64,000 nucleotides of DNA from Sphingomonas bacterium (GCF_028292945.1 NZ_JAQGLJ010000008.1:1-64000); one strand, 5' to 3'; positions 16,081-31,184 are shown, counted from the first letter of the stretch. The notes: generated by a model from the sequence alone, not told the origin. Numbers and translations: made by a program.

Positions 16081-18759
16081 TCAGAAGCCGATGGTGATCG
16101 TGCCGCTGACGGTGCGTGGCGCACCGATCTGGACGTTCGGTGGGTTGCCGTAGCCGGACACCGCGCCCGTCGTTGCACTGCTGTTGATGACCTGGTTCAG
16201 GCCGCCGCCGAAACCGCCGACATAGAACTGGTCGAACAGGTTGTAGACGTTGAGCTGGAAGTGGGTCCGCGCCAGTCCGAACCGCTCCAGGCTGTAGCGC
16301 GCGTCGAGGTTCACCAACCAATAGGCCGGCGTCTTGGCGGGGAAAAGCTGCGTCGTGGCCGTGCCGACCAGCGCAACGACCGGCAGGTTGGTGTCGTAGA
16401 TGAAGCGCGGGCCGGTGCGCTTGCCGGTCAGACCCAGGTCGAGACCGGCGGCGCTGACACGAGCGGTGCCGCCATAGGTATAGGTCGGCGACCCCGATTC
16501 GCGCTTGCCGGCGGTCGGCGCGAAGATCGGGGCGTTGAGCGTGGTGCAGCCCTGAAAGCCGGCGGTGACCTGTGTCGCGGTGCACTCGCCTGCGATCACA
16601 TCGTCCTTGATCTTCGACTTCAGATACGAGCCGAACACGTAAAGGTTCAATGCCGGGATCGGCCGGTACGACACATAGCCGTCGATGCCGTATTTCTCGA
16701 CCTCGCCGAGATTCCTGAACACCGAAACGTTCAGTTCGGGATCGAATGCTGAAGCCTGGCGGTCCTTGTACGCGTTGTAGAAGGCGGTGACCTGTGCCTG
16801 TAGGGTGCTGCCGCGATAGCGCAGGCCGAGGTCGACGTTGTCCGTCGTCTCGGGCCGCGGCTGCGCCTGGGCGGTGTTCGCGGCGAAGAAGAAGCTGTTG
16901 TAGAGATTGTCCGTCGCCGGAACCGAGACGCCCTTCGAATAATTGCTGAACACGCTGAGCCGGTCGACCACGTCGAAGGTGAAGCCGACGTTCGGCAGCA
17001 CCTTGTCGTACTTGAACACGCGCTGCTGCGGACCCTGAAGGGTCGGGTTCAGCGCCGCATAGGTCGTGTAGCGCGAGTTACCTTGGCCGAAGCACTCGAC
17101 AAAGCCGCCGGCCGAGCTGGTGGCGCAGAAGTTGTTCAGATCGCGCTCGAAGAAAGGCGCGCGCACACCGGCGTTGAGCACCAGACGTCCGTCCATGAAC
17201 TCACCGCGATATTCGCCCCACAGCTGGTGCAGCGTCGCATAGGAGAGACGGTCGCGCTTCTGCAGGATCGATCCGGTGACGTCCGCCAGCGGATTGTTGA
17301 CCGGAAAGACGTCATCAGGCTCGCCGCTGATCTGGAGCAGGCCAACCTCGCCGGTCTGGCGATGGCGGGCGCGATCGAAGGTGTAACCGACGCGGACCGC
17401 CTGGCCCTGGCTGAAGTCCCAGCGCACACCCGCAATCACAGCATAGCGGCGCGTCTGGGTCTGGCTCGGCGCCAGCACGGTCACGGTGTCCAGCACATCG
17501 CCGTCGCCGTTCACGTCACGCCCGAAATAGGGCACGCCGCCCAGATACCCGGAGACGCACGTGTTGGTCGCGCTGTTGGGCGCCGTCGTGCATTGCGCAA
17601 CGGTCGCGGTGCCCCCTGCCGGATTGATGTCGCGCAGAGCGCCCTCAACACCGGACACGGTGCCGCCACCATTCGCCTTTGTGTACTGATAGCTGGGGTC
17701 GACCGTGAAGGTCAGCGCGCCGACGGTGAAGCGCGATGCGAGCCGAACGTTGCCCGTATTCGACGGATTGTAGCGCCGGTCGAACTCGGTGCCGCAGCTG
17801 GCGCCTGCCGTTGGAGCGGCCGGCGCAGGAGCAATCGTATCGGCTACGCCGGCCTGCGGCGTATCGACGTTGCACGGGAAGTTGATGTTATACCGGCGCT
17901 CGTCGCTGCTGGTCGGAAAGCGATTGGTGGCGAGGCCGCCCACGACGCGGGGCGCATCGGTACGCAGCGGCGACGAACCGAAGAAGTTGTTGCGGTTCTG
18001 GTTGTAGTGACCGGCAATCGAGATGAAATCGCCACCCGATCCGATCGGCTGATAGATCTTGGCGTTGTACTGCTGCTTGTTCACCCGGCCATAGTTGTTG
18101 AACGGATTGTTGTTGGTGGCCTTCGACGCCGACACGAAGGCGCGGGTGCCGAACGACGTCAGGTTGCCGGTCTCGATCATGCCGAAGACGCGGTGGAATT
18201 TGAAGTCGCCGTAGGACGCCGACAGCATGGCGCCGAGCTCTTCGCGCGGCGTGATCGTACGGTAGTTGACCGTGCCGCCCGCGGCGGACGCCGTGGGACT
18301 GTCGACGTCGGTGGTGCCCAGGTTGACGTTGACCTCGCCGATGATCTCGGGGTCGAACTGCTGGTTCGAATAGATCGCGTAGTTGCCCGAATCGTTGAGC
18401 GGGATGCCGTCGACCGTCAGCGACACGCGATCACCAGTGAAGCCGCGGATGTTGAGCGTGCCGCCCGACGAACCGTACGCGTCATTGTTCTGGAAGCTGA
18501 CGCCCGGCACCAGGTTGATCGTGTCGAGGATCGACTGGCCGGGATTCTGCCGGCTGATCAGCTCCTGCGAGATGACCTGCTTCGCCTTGGTCGTGTCCGG
18601 CGCGGCGATGCCGCCGACCTCCTGCGCGCGGCTACCGGTGACAACGACCTCCTCGGCACCCTTGTCCTCGAAATCGATCGATCCGGTCGACTGAGCGTTG
18701 GCGGCTGCGGGAATCGCCAGCGCGGCTGCCGCCACACCGAGAAGGAACTGATATCGCAT
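16081..18759 (-). CDS. TonB-dependent receptor
   Basis: Signal peptide MRYQFLLGVAAAALAIPAAANAQ; EEVVVTG TonB-box-like segment; plug GGTLNIRGFTGDRVSLTVDGIPLND; C-terminal aromatic residue (TITIGF). Confidence 0.93.
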   Translation of the reverse strand: MRYQFLLGVAAAALAIPAAANAQSTGSIDFEDKGAEEVVVTGSRAQEVGGIAAPDTTKAKQVISQELISRQNPGQSILDTINLVPGVSFQNNDAYGSSGGTLNIRGFTGDRVSLTVDGIPLNDSGNYAIYSNQQFDPEIIGEVNVNLGTTDVDSPTASAAGGTVNYRTITPREELGAMLSASYGDFKFHRVFGMIETGNLTSFGTRAFVSASKATNNNPFNNYGRVNKQQYNAKIYQPIGSGGDFISIAGHYNQNRNNFFGSSPLRTDAPRVVGGLATNRFPTSSDERRYNINFPCNVDTPQAGVADTIAPAPAAPTAGASCGTEFDRRYNPSNTGNVRLASRFTVGALTFTVDPSYQYTKANGGGTVSGVEGALRDINPAGGTATVAQCTTAPNSATNTCVSGYLGGVPYFGRDVNGDGDVLDTVTVLAPSQTQTRRYAVIAGVRWDFSQGQAVRVGYTFDRARHRQTGEVGLLQISGEPDDVFPVNNPLADVTGSILQKRDRLSYATLHQLWGEYRGEFMDGRLVLNAGVRAPFFERDLNNFCATSSAGGFVECFGQGNSRYTTYAALNPTLQGPQQRVFKYDKVLPNVGFTFDVVDRLSVFSNYSKGVSVPATDNLYNSFFFAANTAQAQPRPETTDNVDLGLRYRGSTLQAQVTAFYNAYKDRQASAFDPELNVSVFRNLGEVEKYGIDGYVSYRPIPALNLYVFGSYLKSKIKDDVIAGECTATQVTAGFQGCTTLNAPIFAPTAGKRESGSPTYTYGGTARVSAAGLDLGLTGKRTGPRFIYDTNLPVVALVGTATTQLFPAKTPAYWLVNLDARYSLERFGLARTHFQLNVYNLFDQFYVGGFGGGLNQVINSSATTGAVSGYGNPPNVQIGAPRTVSGTITIGF

Positions 18760-18902
18760 GAAAAACCCCTTGGAGCGTTGCTGGCGCGGCAGAATCGGCA
18801 CCGGTTGCTAATCGCCGTGGCAGGATAGTATTGCGCTTCGGTGACAGCGGCTAGCCGTGAACGGGTCGAGCACGACTCAATCTATGTTGCGTTGCAAAAA
18901 AG

Positions 18903-22929
<4,027 letters not shown>

Positions 22930-22984
22930 CGGGATCGCATATAGCGAGGCAACCGGCCGAGCGGGAGGGTTCCCCTCATTCCCG

Positions 22985-23090
22985 TGCGCTTCCCCGGCGG
23001 AAGCCGGAGCCCAGTATCGGCGCACGGCGCCGATCGATGCTCCCGCATCGTTCTATTTGCTTCGGCTGGGCCCCGGCTTTCGCCGGGGAG
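22985..23090. repeat. intergenic GC-rich palindromic repeat (CCCCGGC...GCCGGGG type)
   Basis: ccccggcggaagccggagcccag ... ctgggccccggctttcgccgggg; related sequences near 49195, 60012 and 62240. Confidence 0.55.
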
Positions 23091-23112
23091 GTGCTATTTC
23101 GAAACGAGAGAT

Positions 23113-24105
23113 TCAGTTCGGCGTCGTCGTCGGCACCGGCGCGGTGTTGCCCGGTACGGTGGTCGCCGGCCCCGAGGTGGGAGCCGAAGGCGCGCCTGCC
23201 GCCGCATCGCTCGCGCGCGGTGCGCTGGGGTTGGTCGTTCCCGTGCCCGAGTCACCCGGCAGCGACGCCGCCCTCGCGCCCGGTAGCCCCGGTGGCACCG
23301 CCTGTGCGCCGGGCGTTACCGCCGCCAGCTGCTGTGCGGGATGATCCTGCATCAGCTTGAAAGAGCGCTGGTACCAGATCGAGCCGGCATAATTCCGGCC
23401 GAGCACCGCCGCCGCTTTTTGCGCTTCCTCCGACACGCCGAGCGCCAAGTAGGATTCGACCAGCCGCATCAGCGCCTCGGGCGTGTGGGTGGTGGTCTGA
23501 TACTGTTCCACGACATTGCGGAAGCGCATCGACGCCGCGAGCCACTGCCCGCGCGTCGCATAGAAGCGGCCGACCTCCATCTCCTTGCCGGCCAGGTGAT
23601 CGTTGACCAGATCCACCTTGAGCCGCGCATCGGCGGCATAGCGCGATGTCGGGTAACGTCGCGTCAGCTCGCCCAGCGAATCGAGCGCCTGGCGCGTGAT
23701 CTTCTGATCGCGGGTGACGTCCTGGATCTGCTCGTAATAGCCGAGCGCGATCAGGTAGTAGGCATAGGGCGCGTCGCGATTGCCCGGGTGCACCGTCAGG
23801 AAGCGCGTCGCCGACTGGATCGACTGCGTGTAGTCGCGGTCGAGATAATAGGAAAACGAACTCATCAGCTGCGCCCGTCGCGCCCAGACGGAATAGGGAT
23901 GCTGACGCTCGACCTCGTCGAACAGCGCCGCCGCCTCCTTGTAGGTGCCCTGGTCCAGCCGTGTCTTCGCCGCGGAATAGAGCGTGCCCACGTCGCGCGC
24001 GACGTAGGGCGTGTCGCCGCGCACGCCGCTGCGACCGGCGCAGGCGGATAGGGAAAGGGCGGCCGTGAGGGCCAGGGCGATGGCGCGGGACTGGAGAATA
24101 CGCAT
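23113..24105 (-). CDS. bamD: outer membrane protein assembly factor BamD
   Basis: Lipobox LSLSACAG; tetratricopeptide-like DEVERQHPYSVWARRAQLMSSFSYYLDRDYTQSIQSATRFLTVHPGNRDAPYAYYLIAL; Pro/Ala/Thr-rich C-terminal tail. Confidence 0.93.
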   Translation of the reverse strand: MRILQSRAIALALTAALSLSACAGRSGVRGDTPYVARDVGTLYSAAKTRLDQGTYKEAAALFDEVERQHPYSVWARRAQLMSSFSYYLDRDYTQSIQSATRFLTVHPGNRDAPYAYYLIALGYYEQIQDVTRDQKITRQALDSLGELTRRYPTSRYAADARLKVDLVNDHLAGKEMEVGRFYATRGQWLAASMRFRNVVEQYQTTTHTPEALMRLVESYLALGVSEEAQKAAAVLGRNYAGSIWYQRSFKLMQDHPAQQLAAVTPGAQAVPPGLPGARAASLPGDSGTGTTNPSAPRASDAAAGAPSAPTSGPATTVPGNTAPVPTTTPN

Positions 24106-24154
24106 GAGGCAGCCTTTAGCGCGGGATGGAGCGGGTTAACAGACCTCTGCCTGT

Positions 24155-24252
24155 CGTCATGCTGAACTCGTTTCAGCATCCATGCGCAACGTCGGCGGCA
24201 GGATGTATCGCCTGCGTTTCGCACGGGCCCTAGAAACAAGTTCAGGGTGACG
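24155..24252. repeat. nested palindromic intergenic repeat, copy 1
   Basis: cgtcatgctgaactcgtttcagcatccat ... gaaacaagttcagggtgacg; second copy at 58891-58987. Confidence 0.8.
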
Positions 24253-24291
24253 GAATTTGAGGATAGCGTTGCCCAATCTCGAGGACCGAAC

Positions 24292-25116
24292 ATGCCCGCC
24301 ACCCTGCTGCAGACTCATCGCGTCGAGAAACCCTGGGGCCGCCGCACGCTGTGGCCGGGCTTTGGGGACGTCGCGGACGGCGGCGCGCCGGTGGGCGAGG
24401 TCTGGTATCAGGCGCGGGGCGACACTACCCCGGATCTGTTGATCAAATATCTGTTCACGGCCGAAAAGCTGTCGATCCAGGTCCATCCCGACGACGCGCA
24501 GGCGCACGCGCGCGATCTGCCGCGTGGCAAGGACGAGTGCTGGACCATCCTCGCCGCCGATCCCGGTGCCACGATCGCGCTCGGGCCGAAGGTGCGGACC
24601 GACCGCGAGACGCTGACGAAGGCGGCGGAGGACGGCACGATCGAGGCGCTGCTCGACTGGAAGCCGGTGCAGGCCGGCGACTTCTTCTACTGCCCGTCCG
24701 GGACGATCCACGCGATCGGCGGCGGCCTGACGCTGATCGAGGTGCAGCAGAACTCCGAAACGACCTATCGCCTGTTCGACTATGGCAGCGACCGCGAGCT
24801 GCACCTGGCGGACGGCATGGCGGTTGCGAGCACCGAGCCGTATCGACCGATGGTCTCGCCCGGTCGCGCTGCTGAAGGGCGCGACATCGCGGTCGAAGGG
24901 CCGAAGTTCGTGTTGGAGCGCTGGGCCGGTGGCGAGCGTGCGGTGGAGATGCCCGATGGGGTGCAGGGCTGGCTGGTCGTCATCGCGGGTCAAGGCGAGG
25001 TCGCGGGGTTGGCGTTCAAGGCCGGCGAGTGCGTCACGGTGCGCGGGAGCGAGACGGTGCGCGCGAGCGAGGATGCGGACCTGCTGTTCGCCTATCCTGG
25101 GGTGAAGCGCATTTAA
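24292..25116 (+). CDS. manA: class I mannose-6-phosphate isomerase
   Basis: VEKPWGRRTLWPGFGD...LLIKYLFTAEKLSIQVHPDDAQA...CPSGTIHAIGGGLTLIEVQQNSETTYRLFDYG. Confidence 0.9.
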   Translation: MPATLLQTHRVEKPWGRRTLWPGFGDVADGGAPVGEVWYQARGDTTPDLLIKYLFTAEKLSIQVHPDDAQAHARDLPRGKDECWTILAADPGATIALGPKVRTDRETLTKAAEDGTIEALLDWKPVQAGDFFYCPSGTIHAIGGGLTLIEVQQNSETTYRLFDYGSDRELHLADGMAVASTEPYRPMVSPGRAAEGRDIAVEGPKFVLERWAGGERAVEMPDGVQGWLVVIAGQGEVAGLAFKAGECVTVRGSETVRASEDADLLFAYPGVKRI

Positions 25117-25254
25117 ATCCTCCCCGGGACGGGGAGGGGGACCGCCGCGCGCAGCGCGGTGGTGGAGGGGGCGGGCCATGATCGTCACCCCGCGCCGCGA
25201 GCCCCCTCCCTCAGCCGCTTAGCGCCTGCCACCTCCCCGTGAACGGGGAGGATT
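25116..25254. repeat. 139-bp palindromic element with 11-bp terminal inverted repeats (AATCCTCCCCG / CGGGGAGGATT)
   Basis: Read directly between manA and the MATE gene; MITE/REP-like architecture. Confidence 0.75.
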
Positions 25255-25290
25255 GGTGACGTCGCTTTGATCAGCCGCTAAAGCCCGCCG

Positions 25291-26694
25291 ATGGCCCACC
25301 CCGGCACCCTTTCGCCGACGGCCGGCCTTGGCCCCACGTCTGCGCGTGGCGAACTTACGGCGCTCACCCGGCTCGCCGCGCCGATCGTGGGCGCGAACCT
25401 GCTTCACATGGCGGTGTTCGCGGTCGATGTGGTGTTCGTCGCCCGGCTGGGCACGACGGAGCTCGCCGCCGCGACGATCGCGGTGTTCCTGTTCAATGTT
25501 CTGTGCTGGGCCATGATCGGGCTGACCTCGGCCGCCGAGCCGCTGATCGCCGCCGCGATCGGTCGCCGTGTCGGCACGGTGCGCGACACGCGGCGCTCGT
25601 TCCGATCGGGTCTGTGGTTGGGTGTGCTGGCGAGTGGGCCGATCATGGGGCTGATGTGGCAGGGCGAGGCGCTGTTCGTGGCACTCGGCCAGGACCCTGT
25701 CGTCGCGGCGCGCGCGGGCGCGTTCCTGCGCATCGCGGCCTGGGGCGTGCCGTTTGCCGTCGTGGCGGGCCTGATGCGGCTGACGGCGGCGGCGCTCGGG
25801 CGGCCCGGCTGGGCGTTCATCGTCACCGCGCTGGCGCTGGGCGTCGCGATCCTGGCGAACTGGGCGCTGGTATTCGGGCACCTCGGCGTGCCCGCGCTGG
25901 GGCTGGAGGGATCGGCGCTGGCGGGGGTGCTGGTGTCGATCGCGATGTGCTTCGCCTATGCGGCAATCTTCCAGCTCGACCGCCAGCTGCGGCGGTTCCG
26001 GCTGTGGGGGCGCTGGTGGCGTCCCGACTGGGCCCGGATGGGCGAGGTGGCGCGGCTGGGCGCGCCGATCGCGCTGACCTGGACGTTCGAGGGCGGGCTG
26101 TTCGGCGGTGCCGCGCTGCTGATGGGGCTGATCGGCCCGGTCGAGGTCGCCGCGCATGCGGTCGCGCTCAACGTCGCCGCAGTCATCTATCAGATCCCGT
26201 TCGGCATCGCGCAGGCTGCGACAATCCGCGTTGGCATGGCCTACGGTGCGGTCGATCACCGCTGGATAGCGCGCGCCGGCAACTCGGCGCTGCTGCTGGG
26301 GATCGGCATCATGGCGGTCACGGCGCTGATCACCTGGGCGGTGCCCGGGCTGTTCGTGTCGGTATATCTCGACCGGGACCTGCCCGATACGGTTGCGGCG
26401 GAGGCGCTGGCGATCAGGCTGCTAGGCGTCGCTGCCATATTCCAGCTGATGGACGGTGCGCAGGCGGTCGCGCAGGGCGTGCTGCGCGGGCTTCAGGATA
26501 CGCGCGTGTCGATGCTGGTGGCTCTGGGCGGGTATTGGGTGGTCGGCTTTGGCACCGCCGTGCTGCTCGGCTTCCGCACGCCGCTCGGCGCGGTCGGCAT
26601 CTGGTGGGGGCTCGCAACCGGGCTCGCGGTGGTGTCGGTGCTGCTGATCTGGCGCTGGTCGGCACGGGCGCGGCTGGGGTTGTTGCCCTCTTAA
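25291..26694 (+). CDS. MATE family efflux transporter
   Basis: 467 aa polytopic protein; LAAPIVGANLLHMAVFAVDVVFVARLGTTELAA, GAPIALTWTFEGGLFGGAALLMGLIGPVEVAAHAVALNVA. Confidence 0.92.
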   Translation: MAHPGTLSPTAGLGPTSARGELTALTRLAAPIVGANLLHMAVFAVDVVFVARLGTTELAAATIAVFLFNVLCWAMIGLTSAAEPLIAAAIGRRVGTVRDTRRSFRSGLWLGVLASGPIMGLMWQGEALFVALGQDPVVAARAGAFLRIAAWGVPFAVVAGLMRLTAAALGRPGWAFIVTALALGVAILANWALVFGHLGVPALGLEGSALAGVLVSIAMCFAYAAIFQLDRQLRRFRLWGRWWRPDWARMGEVARLGAPIALTWTFEGGLFGGAALLMGLIGPVEVAAHAVALNVAAVIYQIPFGIAQAATIRVGMAYGAVDHRWIARAGNSALLLGIGIMAVTALITWAVPGLFVSVYLDRDLPDTVAAEALAIRLLGVAAIFQLMDGAQAVAQGVLRGLQDTRVSMLVALGGYWVVGFGTAVLLGFRTPLGAVGIWWGLATGLAVVSVLLIWRWSARARLGLLPS

Positions 26695-26792
26695 TCGCCG
26701 TGCGGCTAACCCAAACGGGCTACATTGTAGGAGCCTGCCCATCGATCTACCCTGCGCGCGAAGTGGGGACCCACATATTGGCAGGTCATGTC

Positions 26793-28385
26793 GTGCGAGG
26801 CGCGTTGGCCGCGCTTCTGCTGCAGTTGACGGTTCCCGGCCGCAAGCATCACGGCAGATCGCGTTTTGGCGCCCGTCACGGCCGAGCCGGCGCAAACCAC
26901 CGGACCCGCCGCCGCGCCCTTGCCGGCAGCCACGGCAGAGCCGGTTGCGCGCAGTCCATCGGGTGCGCTCGATCCCGGCATCCTGCCCCAGCTTGTGGGC
27001 AGAACGTGGATTCACGACACGGGAATCAAAGCTACGATCACGCTGAACGAGGACGGTCGCTACAAGGCCAAGGTTCTCTACGACACGCACTATATCGATT
27101 TGGGCGTGGCCGGCGCGCCAACGACGAAGTCGTCATGCGGTGGTACTGTATTGCTGGAGTCGGACTATCGAGGCGGTGCCAATGGCTTCGGAGCGCGGTG
27201 GGCGGGAAGTCGGCTCACCTCTTTCGGGGGCAAGAAGAAGGAGGCGGAGCTTGAGGCGCTGCTCGGCGCCCGGATAGCCGATCTCGGCACATTGATCCTT
27301 TCGCCCGGCCAAACTGCGCGGAATTATGCGATGATTTCGCCTCGGTCCCAGCCCAGCGGGGCCGAGGCGGGTTCGGGGGGCGACTTGTCCCAACCCGCTT
27401 CCGGCCGGCAGCAGATGAGCGCGCCAACGATCACGGCGGACAGTTCGGGGTCAAGGAGCTATCTCGGAGTCTCTTGGTAACCGATCGACAACGTTTGGGC
27501 GGCGCAGCTTGGGCTGGCCCCCGGTCAGGGAGCGCTGGTCGCGAACGTCGTCGCAACAAGCCCAGCGGCAAACGCCGGGATCGGTACCGGTGACATCATC
27601 CTCGCCTTCAACGACGAGCGGGTCACCTCAGCGCAGAGCCTTGCCGTTCTGATCGCCAAATACTCTGCCGACACGAGTGTCCGCCTTTCCACCCTGCGTG
27701 CCGGGCGGCAGTCGTCGGTACGGGTGACACTGGAGGCGCCGATCGCGGTCGCGGCAGCCGCCCAGCCAGCGCCGGCAGCGACCGCGCCGGTGGAGACTTC
27801 GGCGATCTACACGCGCCGGACCCCGCCGGCACCGCGCAAGAAGCGTGGCGGCGGCGGCTTGTTCGGCGGCCTGCTCGAGCCGATGCGGAGCGCCACAAGG
27901 CGGAGATCGACGCGCGCGTGGCCGAGATCGATAGCCGCGGCCGCGCTGACGCGGACGCTGCCGCGAAGGCTTCCGCCGCACGGGCGGCGGCGGCCAAGTC
28001 AGCCGCCAACTCGCCATCGAGCGGCGGCTTGATCGTGCGGGATGATCGTGCGGACGAGGCGCGCCATGCGGCCGAGGCGTCCCGGATTGCGGCCGAGGGT
28101 GAAGGGCGCGCGGCAGCCGAACGTGACAGGGTCACAACGATGCGCGCGCAACAGGATTGTGAAGCCGCGGAAAACGCCAAAAAGCGCGAAGAACGGCGCA
28201 TTCAGGCGCTGATCAAGTGTCACGGTTCACTCGAAAAGGCGAAGACGGCCAAGGCAACATGCGCATTGCCTGGCCCGCGCGGCCACGATCTAGGGTGTAA
28301 TCCGACAAGGCAGTCGCAGGTTCCACCCCTTGACGCGTTCATCCGCTCTCCACATATGCGTCCTGCTGGCACTCGACTCAGGTGA
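26793..28385 (+). pseudogene. disrupted secreted PDZ-domain / coiled-coil protein gene (two apparent frameshifts, one nonsense codon)
   Basis: Signal-like VRGALAALLLQLTVP in one frame; body ITADRVLAPVTAEPAQ...RSYLGVSW in the next; TAA at 27478; same frame continues PIDNVWAAQLGLAPGQGALVANVVATSPAANAGIGTGDIILAFNDERVTSAQSLAVLI (PDZ); shift near 27880 into AERHKAEIDARVAEIDSRGRADADAAAKAS.... 3' boundary uncertain. Confidence 0.75.
28330..28358 (+). promoter_or_regulatory. putative sigma70-type groESL promoter
   Basis: TTGACG-N17-CATATG, just upstream of CIRCE. Confidence 0.6.
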
Positions 28386-28392
28386 GTGCCAA
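28366..28392 (+). promoter_or_regulatory. CIRCE element (HrcA operator) of groESL
   Basis: CTGGCACTC-N9-GAGTGCCAA: 8-bp perfect arms (TGGCACTC/GAGTGCCA) and 9-nt spacer, versus consensus TTAGCACTC-N9-GAGTGCTAA. Confidence 0.88.
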
Positions 28393-28426
28393 AAACCTGT
28401 CACAAACGTCAGAGGGACACGCCTCC

Positions 28427-28714
28427 ATGAACTTTCGTCCGTTGCACGACCGCGTCCTCGTACGCCGCGTCGAAGCCGAAGAGAAGACCGCAGGCGGGAT
28501 CATCATCCCCGACACGGCCAAGGAAAAGCCGCAGGAGGGCGAGGTTGTCGCCGCCGGCACCGGCGCACGGTCCGAGTCCGGCGAGGTTCACCCGCTTGAG
28601 GTGAAGGCCGGCGACCGTATCCTGTTCGGCAAGTGGTCGGGCACCGAGGTGAAGGTCGACGGCGAAGAGCTGTTGATCATGAAGGAATCCGACATCCTCG
28701 GGATCGTCGGCTGA
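28427..28714 (+). CDS. groES: co-chaperonin GroES
   Basis: [44 protein letters not shown]. Confidence 0.98.
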   Translation: MNFRPLHDRVLVRRVEAEEKTAGGIIIPDTAKEKPQEGEVVAAGTGARSESGEVHPLEVKAGDRILFGKWSGTEVKVDGEELLIMKESDILGIVG

Positions 28715-28763
28715 GCCTTCGGCGGGAACTAGTTTCCGCCGGTACGCATCGTCAAACTTGTAA

Positions 28764-30425
<1,662 letters not shown>

Positions 30426-30543
30426 TCCGAACGCGGCCTGCGCCACGCTGGCGCAGGACTCGCGTCGGATCGGCCAGCGTACCGGCGGCTGTCCGCCGGT
30501 ACCTCTGACGTCCACCGCGGGCTTTGCCCGCGCCCTTGCAATG

Positions 30544-30576
30544 AAAGCCGGCGGCGCAATCCGCCGGCTTTTCTCA
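30544..30576 (+). terminator. Rho-independent terminator after groEL (probably bidirectional)
   Basis: AAAGCCGGCGG-CGCAAT-CCGCCGGCTTTT stem with T-run. Confidence 0.88.
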
Positions 30577-30578
30577 TT

Positions 30579-31184
30579 CTATTCCGCCTCACCCCGAGCG
30601 ATCACCGCGGTCAGCCACTCGTCGACCATCAAGTCGAGGACCAGGTGCACGCGATCGGTGCTTCCCCCGTTGAACACCGCATGCGGATCCGACAGGCGCA
30701 GGTACCAGCACTCCCCCGGCAGCATCGTCACCGCGCGCCCATTGACCAGAAACTCCACGTCGGGGTTGGTCGTGACGACGACATGGATGCGCGCCATGCC
30801 GGCCTCGGCCGCCAGATCGGGATCGCTATGCTCGTGAATGCGAGACCCCGGCGTGAGCCGCATCAACCGGGCCACCGTTACCGGACAGCGGAACGTCTCG
30901 ATCGCTGCCCGGCAGGCGGGTGCATGATCGAGCAGCGGTGTATCGACCCAGCTCGTCGCCGCCGGCTGCGGCGCGATCATGCGGATCGGGTGGGTTTCGC
31001 CCGCCGGTGCCCGCAACGGCACCACGCTCCAAACGCCGGAATAGTTCTGCCGAACGAAGTGATCTGTCCACGCCAAGGCCTCGAGCCGCGCGAGATCGGC
31101 GGCCATCGCCGCCGCATCGAACAGCAACGGCAGCCGTACGCGGTCGGCGAATGCCATGCTCTCCTGCGCGTCGAGCCTTGTCAT
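30579..31184 (-). CDS. aspartyl/asparaginyl beta-hydroxylase family protein
   Basis: RLTPGSRIHEHSDPDLAAEAGMARIHVVVTTNPDVEFLVNGRAVTMLPGECWYLRLSDPHAVFNGGSTDRVHLVLDL. Confidence 0.85.
   Translation of the reverse strand: MTRLDAQESMAFADRVRLPLLFDAAAMAADLARLEALAWTDHFVRQNYSGVWSVVPLRAPAGETHPIRMIAPQPAATSWVDTPLLDHAPACRAAIETFRCPVTVARLMRLTPGSRIHEHSDPDLAAEAGMARIHVVVTTNPDVEFLVNGRAVTMLPGECWYLRLSDPHAVFNGGSTDRVHLVLDLMVDEWLTAVIARGEAE

Noticed and set aside
17083-18828. 581-aa + strand ORF
   Set aside because: Antisense to the TonB-dependent receptor; no recognisable motif.
25503-27254. 583-aa + strand ORF
   Set aside because: Mostly an alternate frame of the MATE gene; only its last part (after ~26793) carries the signal-like start of the PDZ pseudogene.
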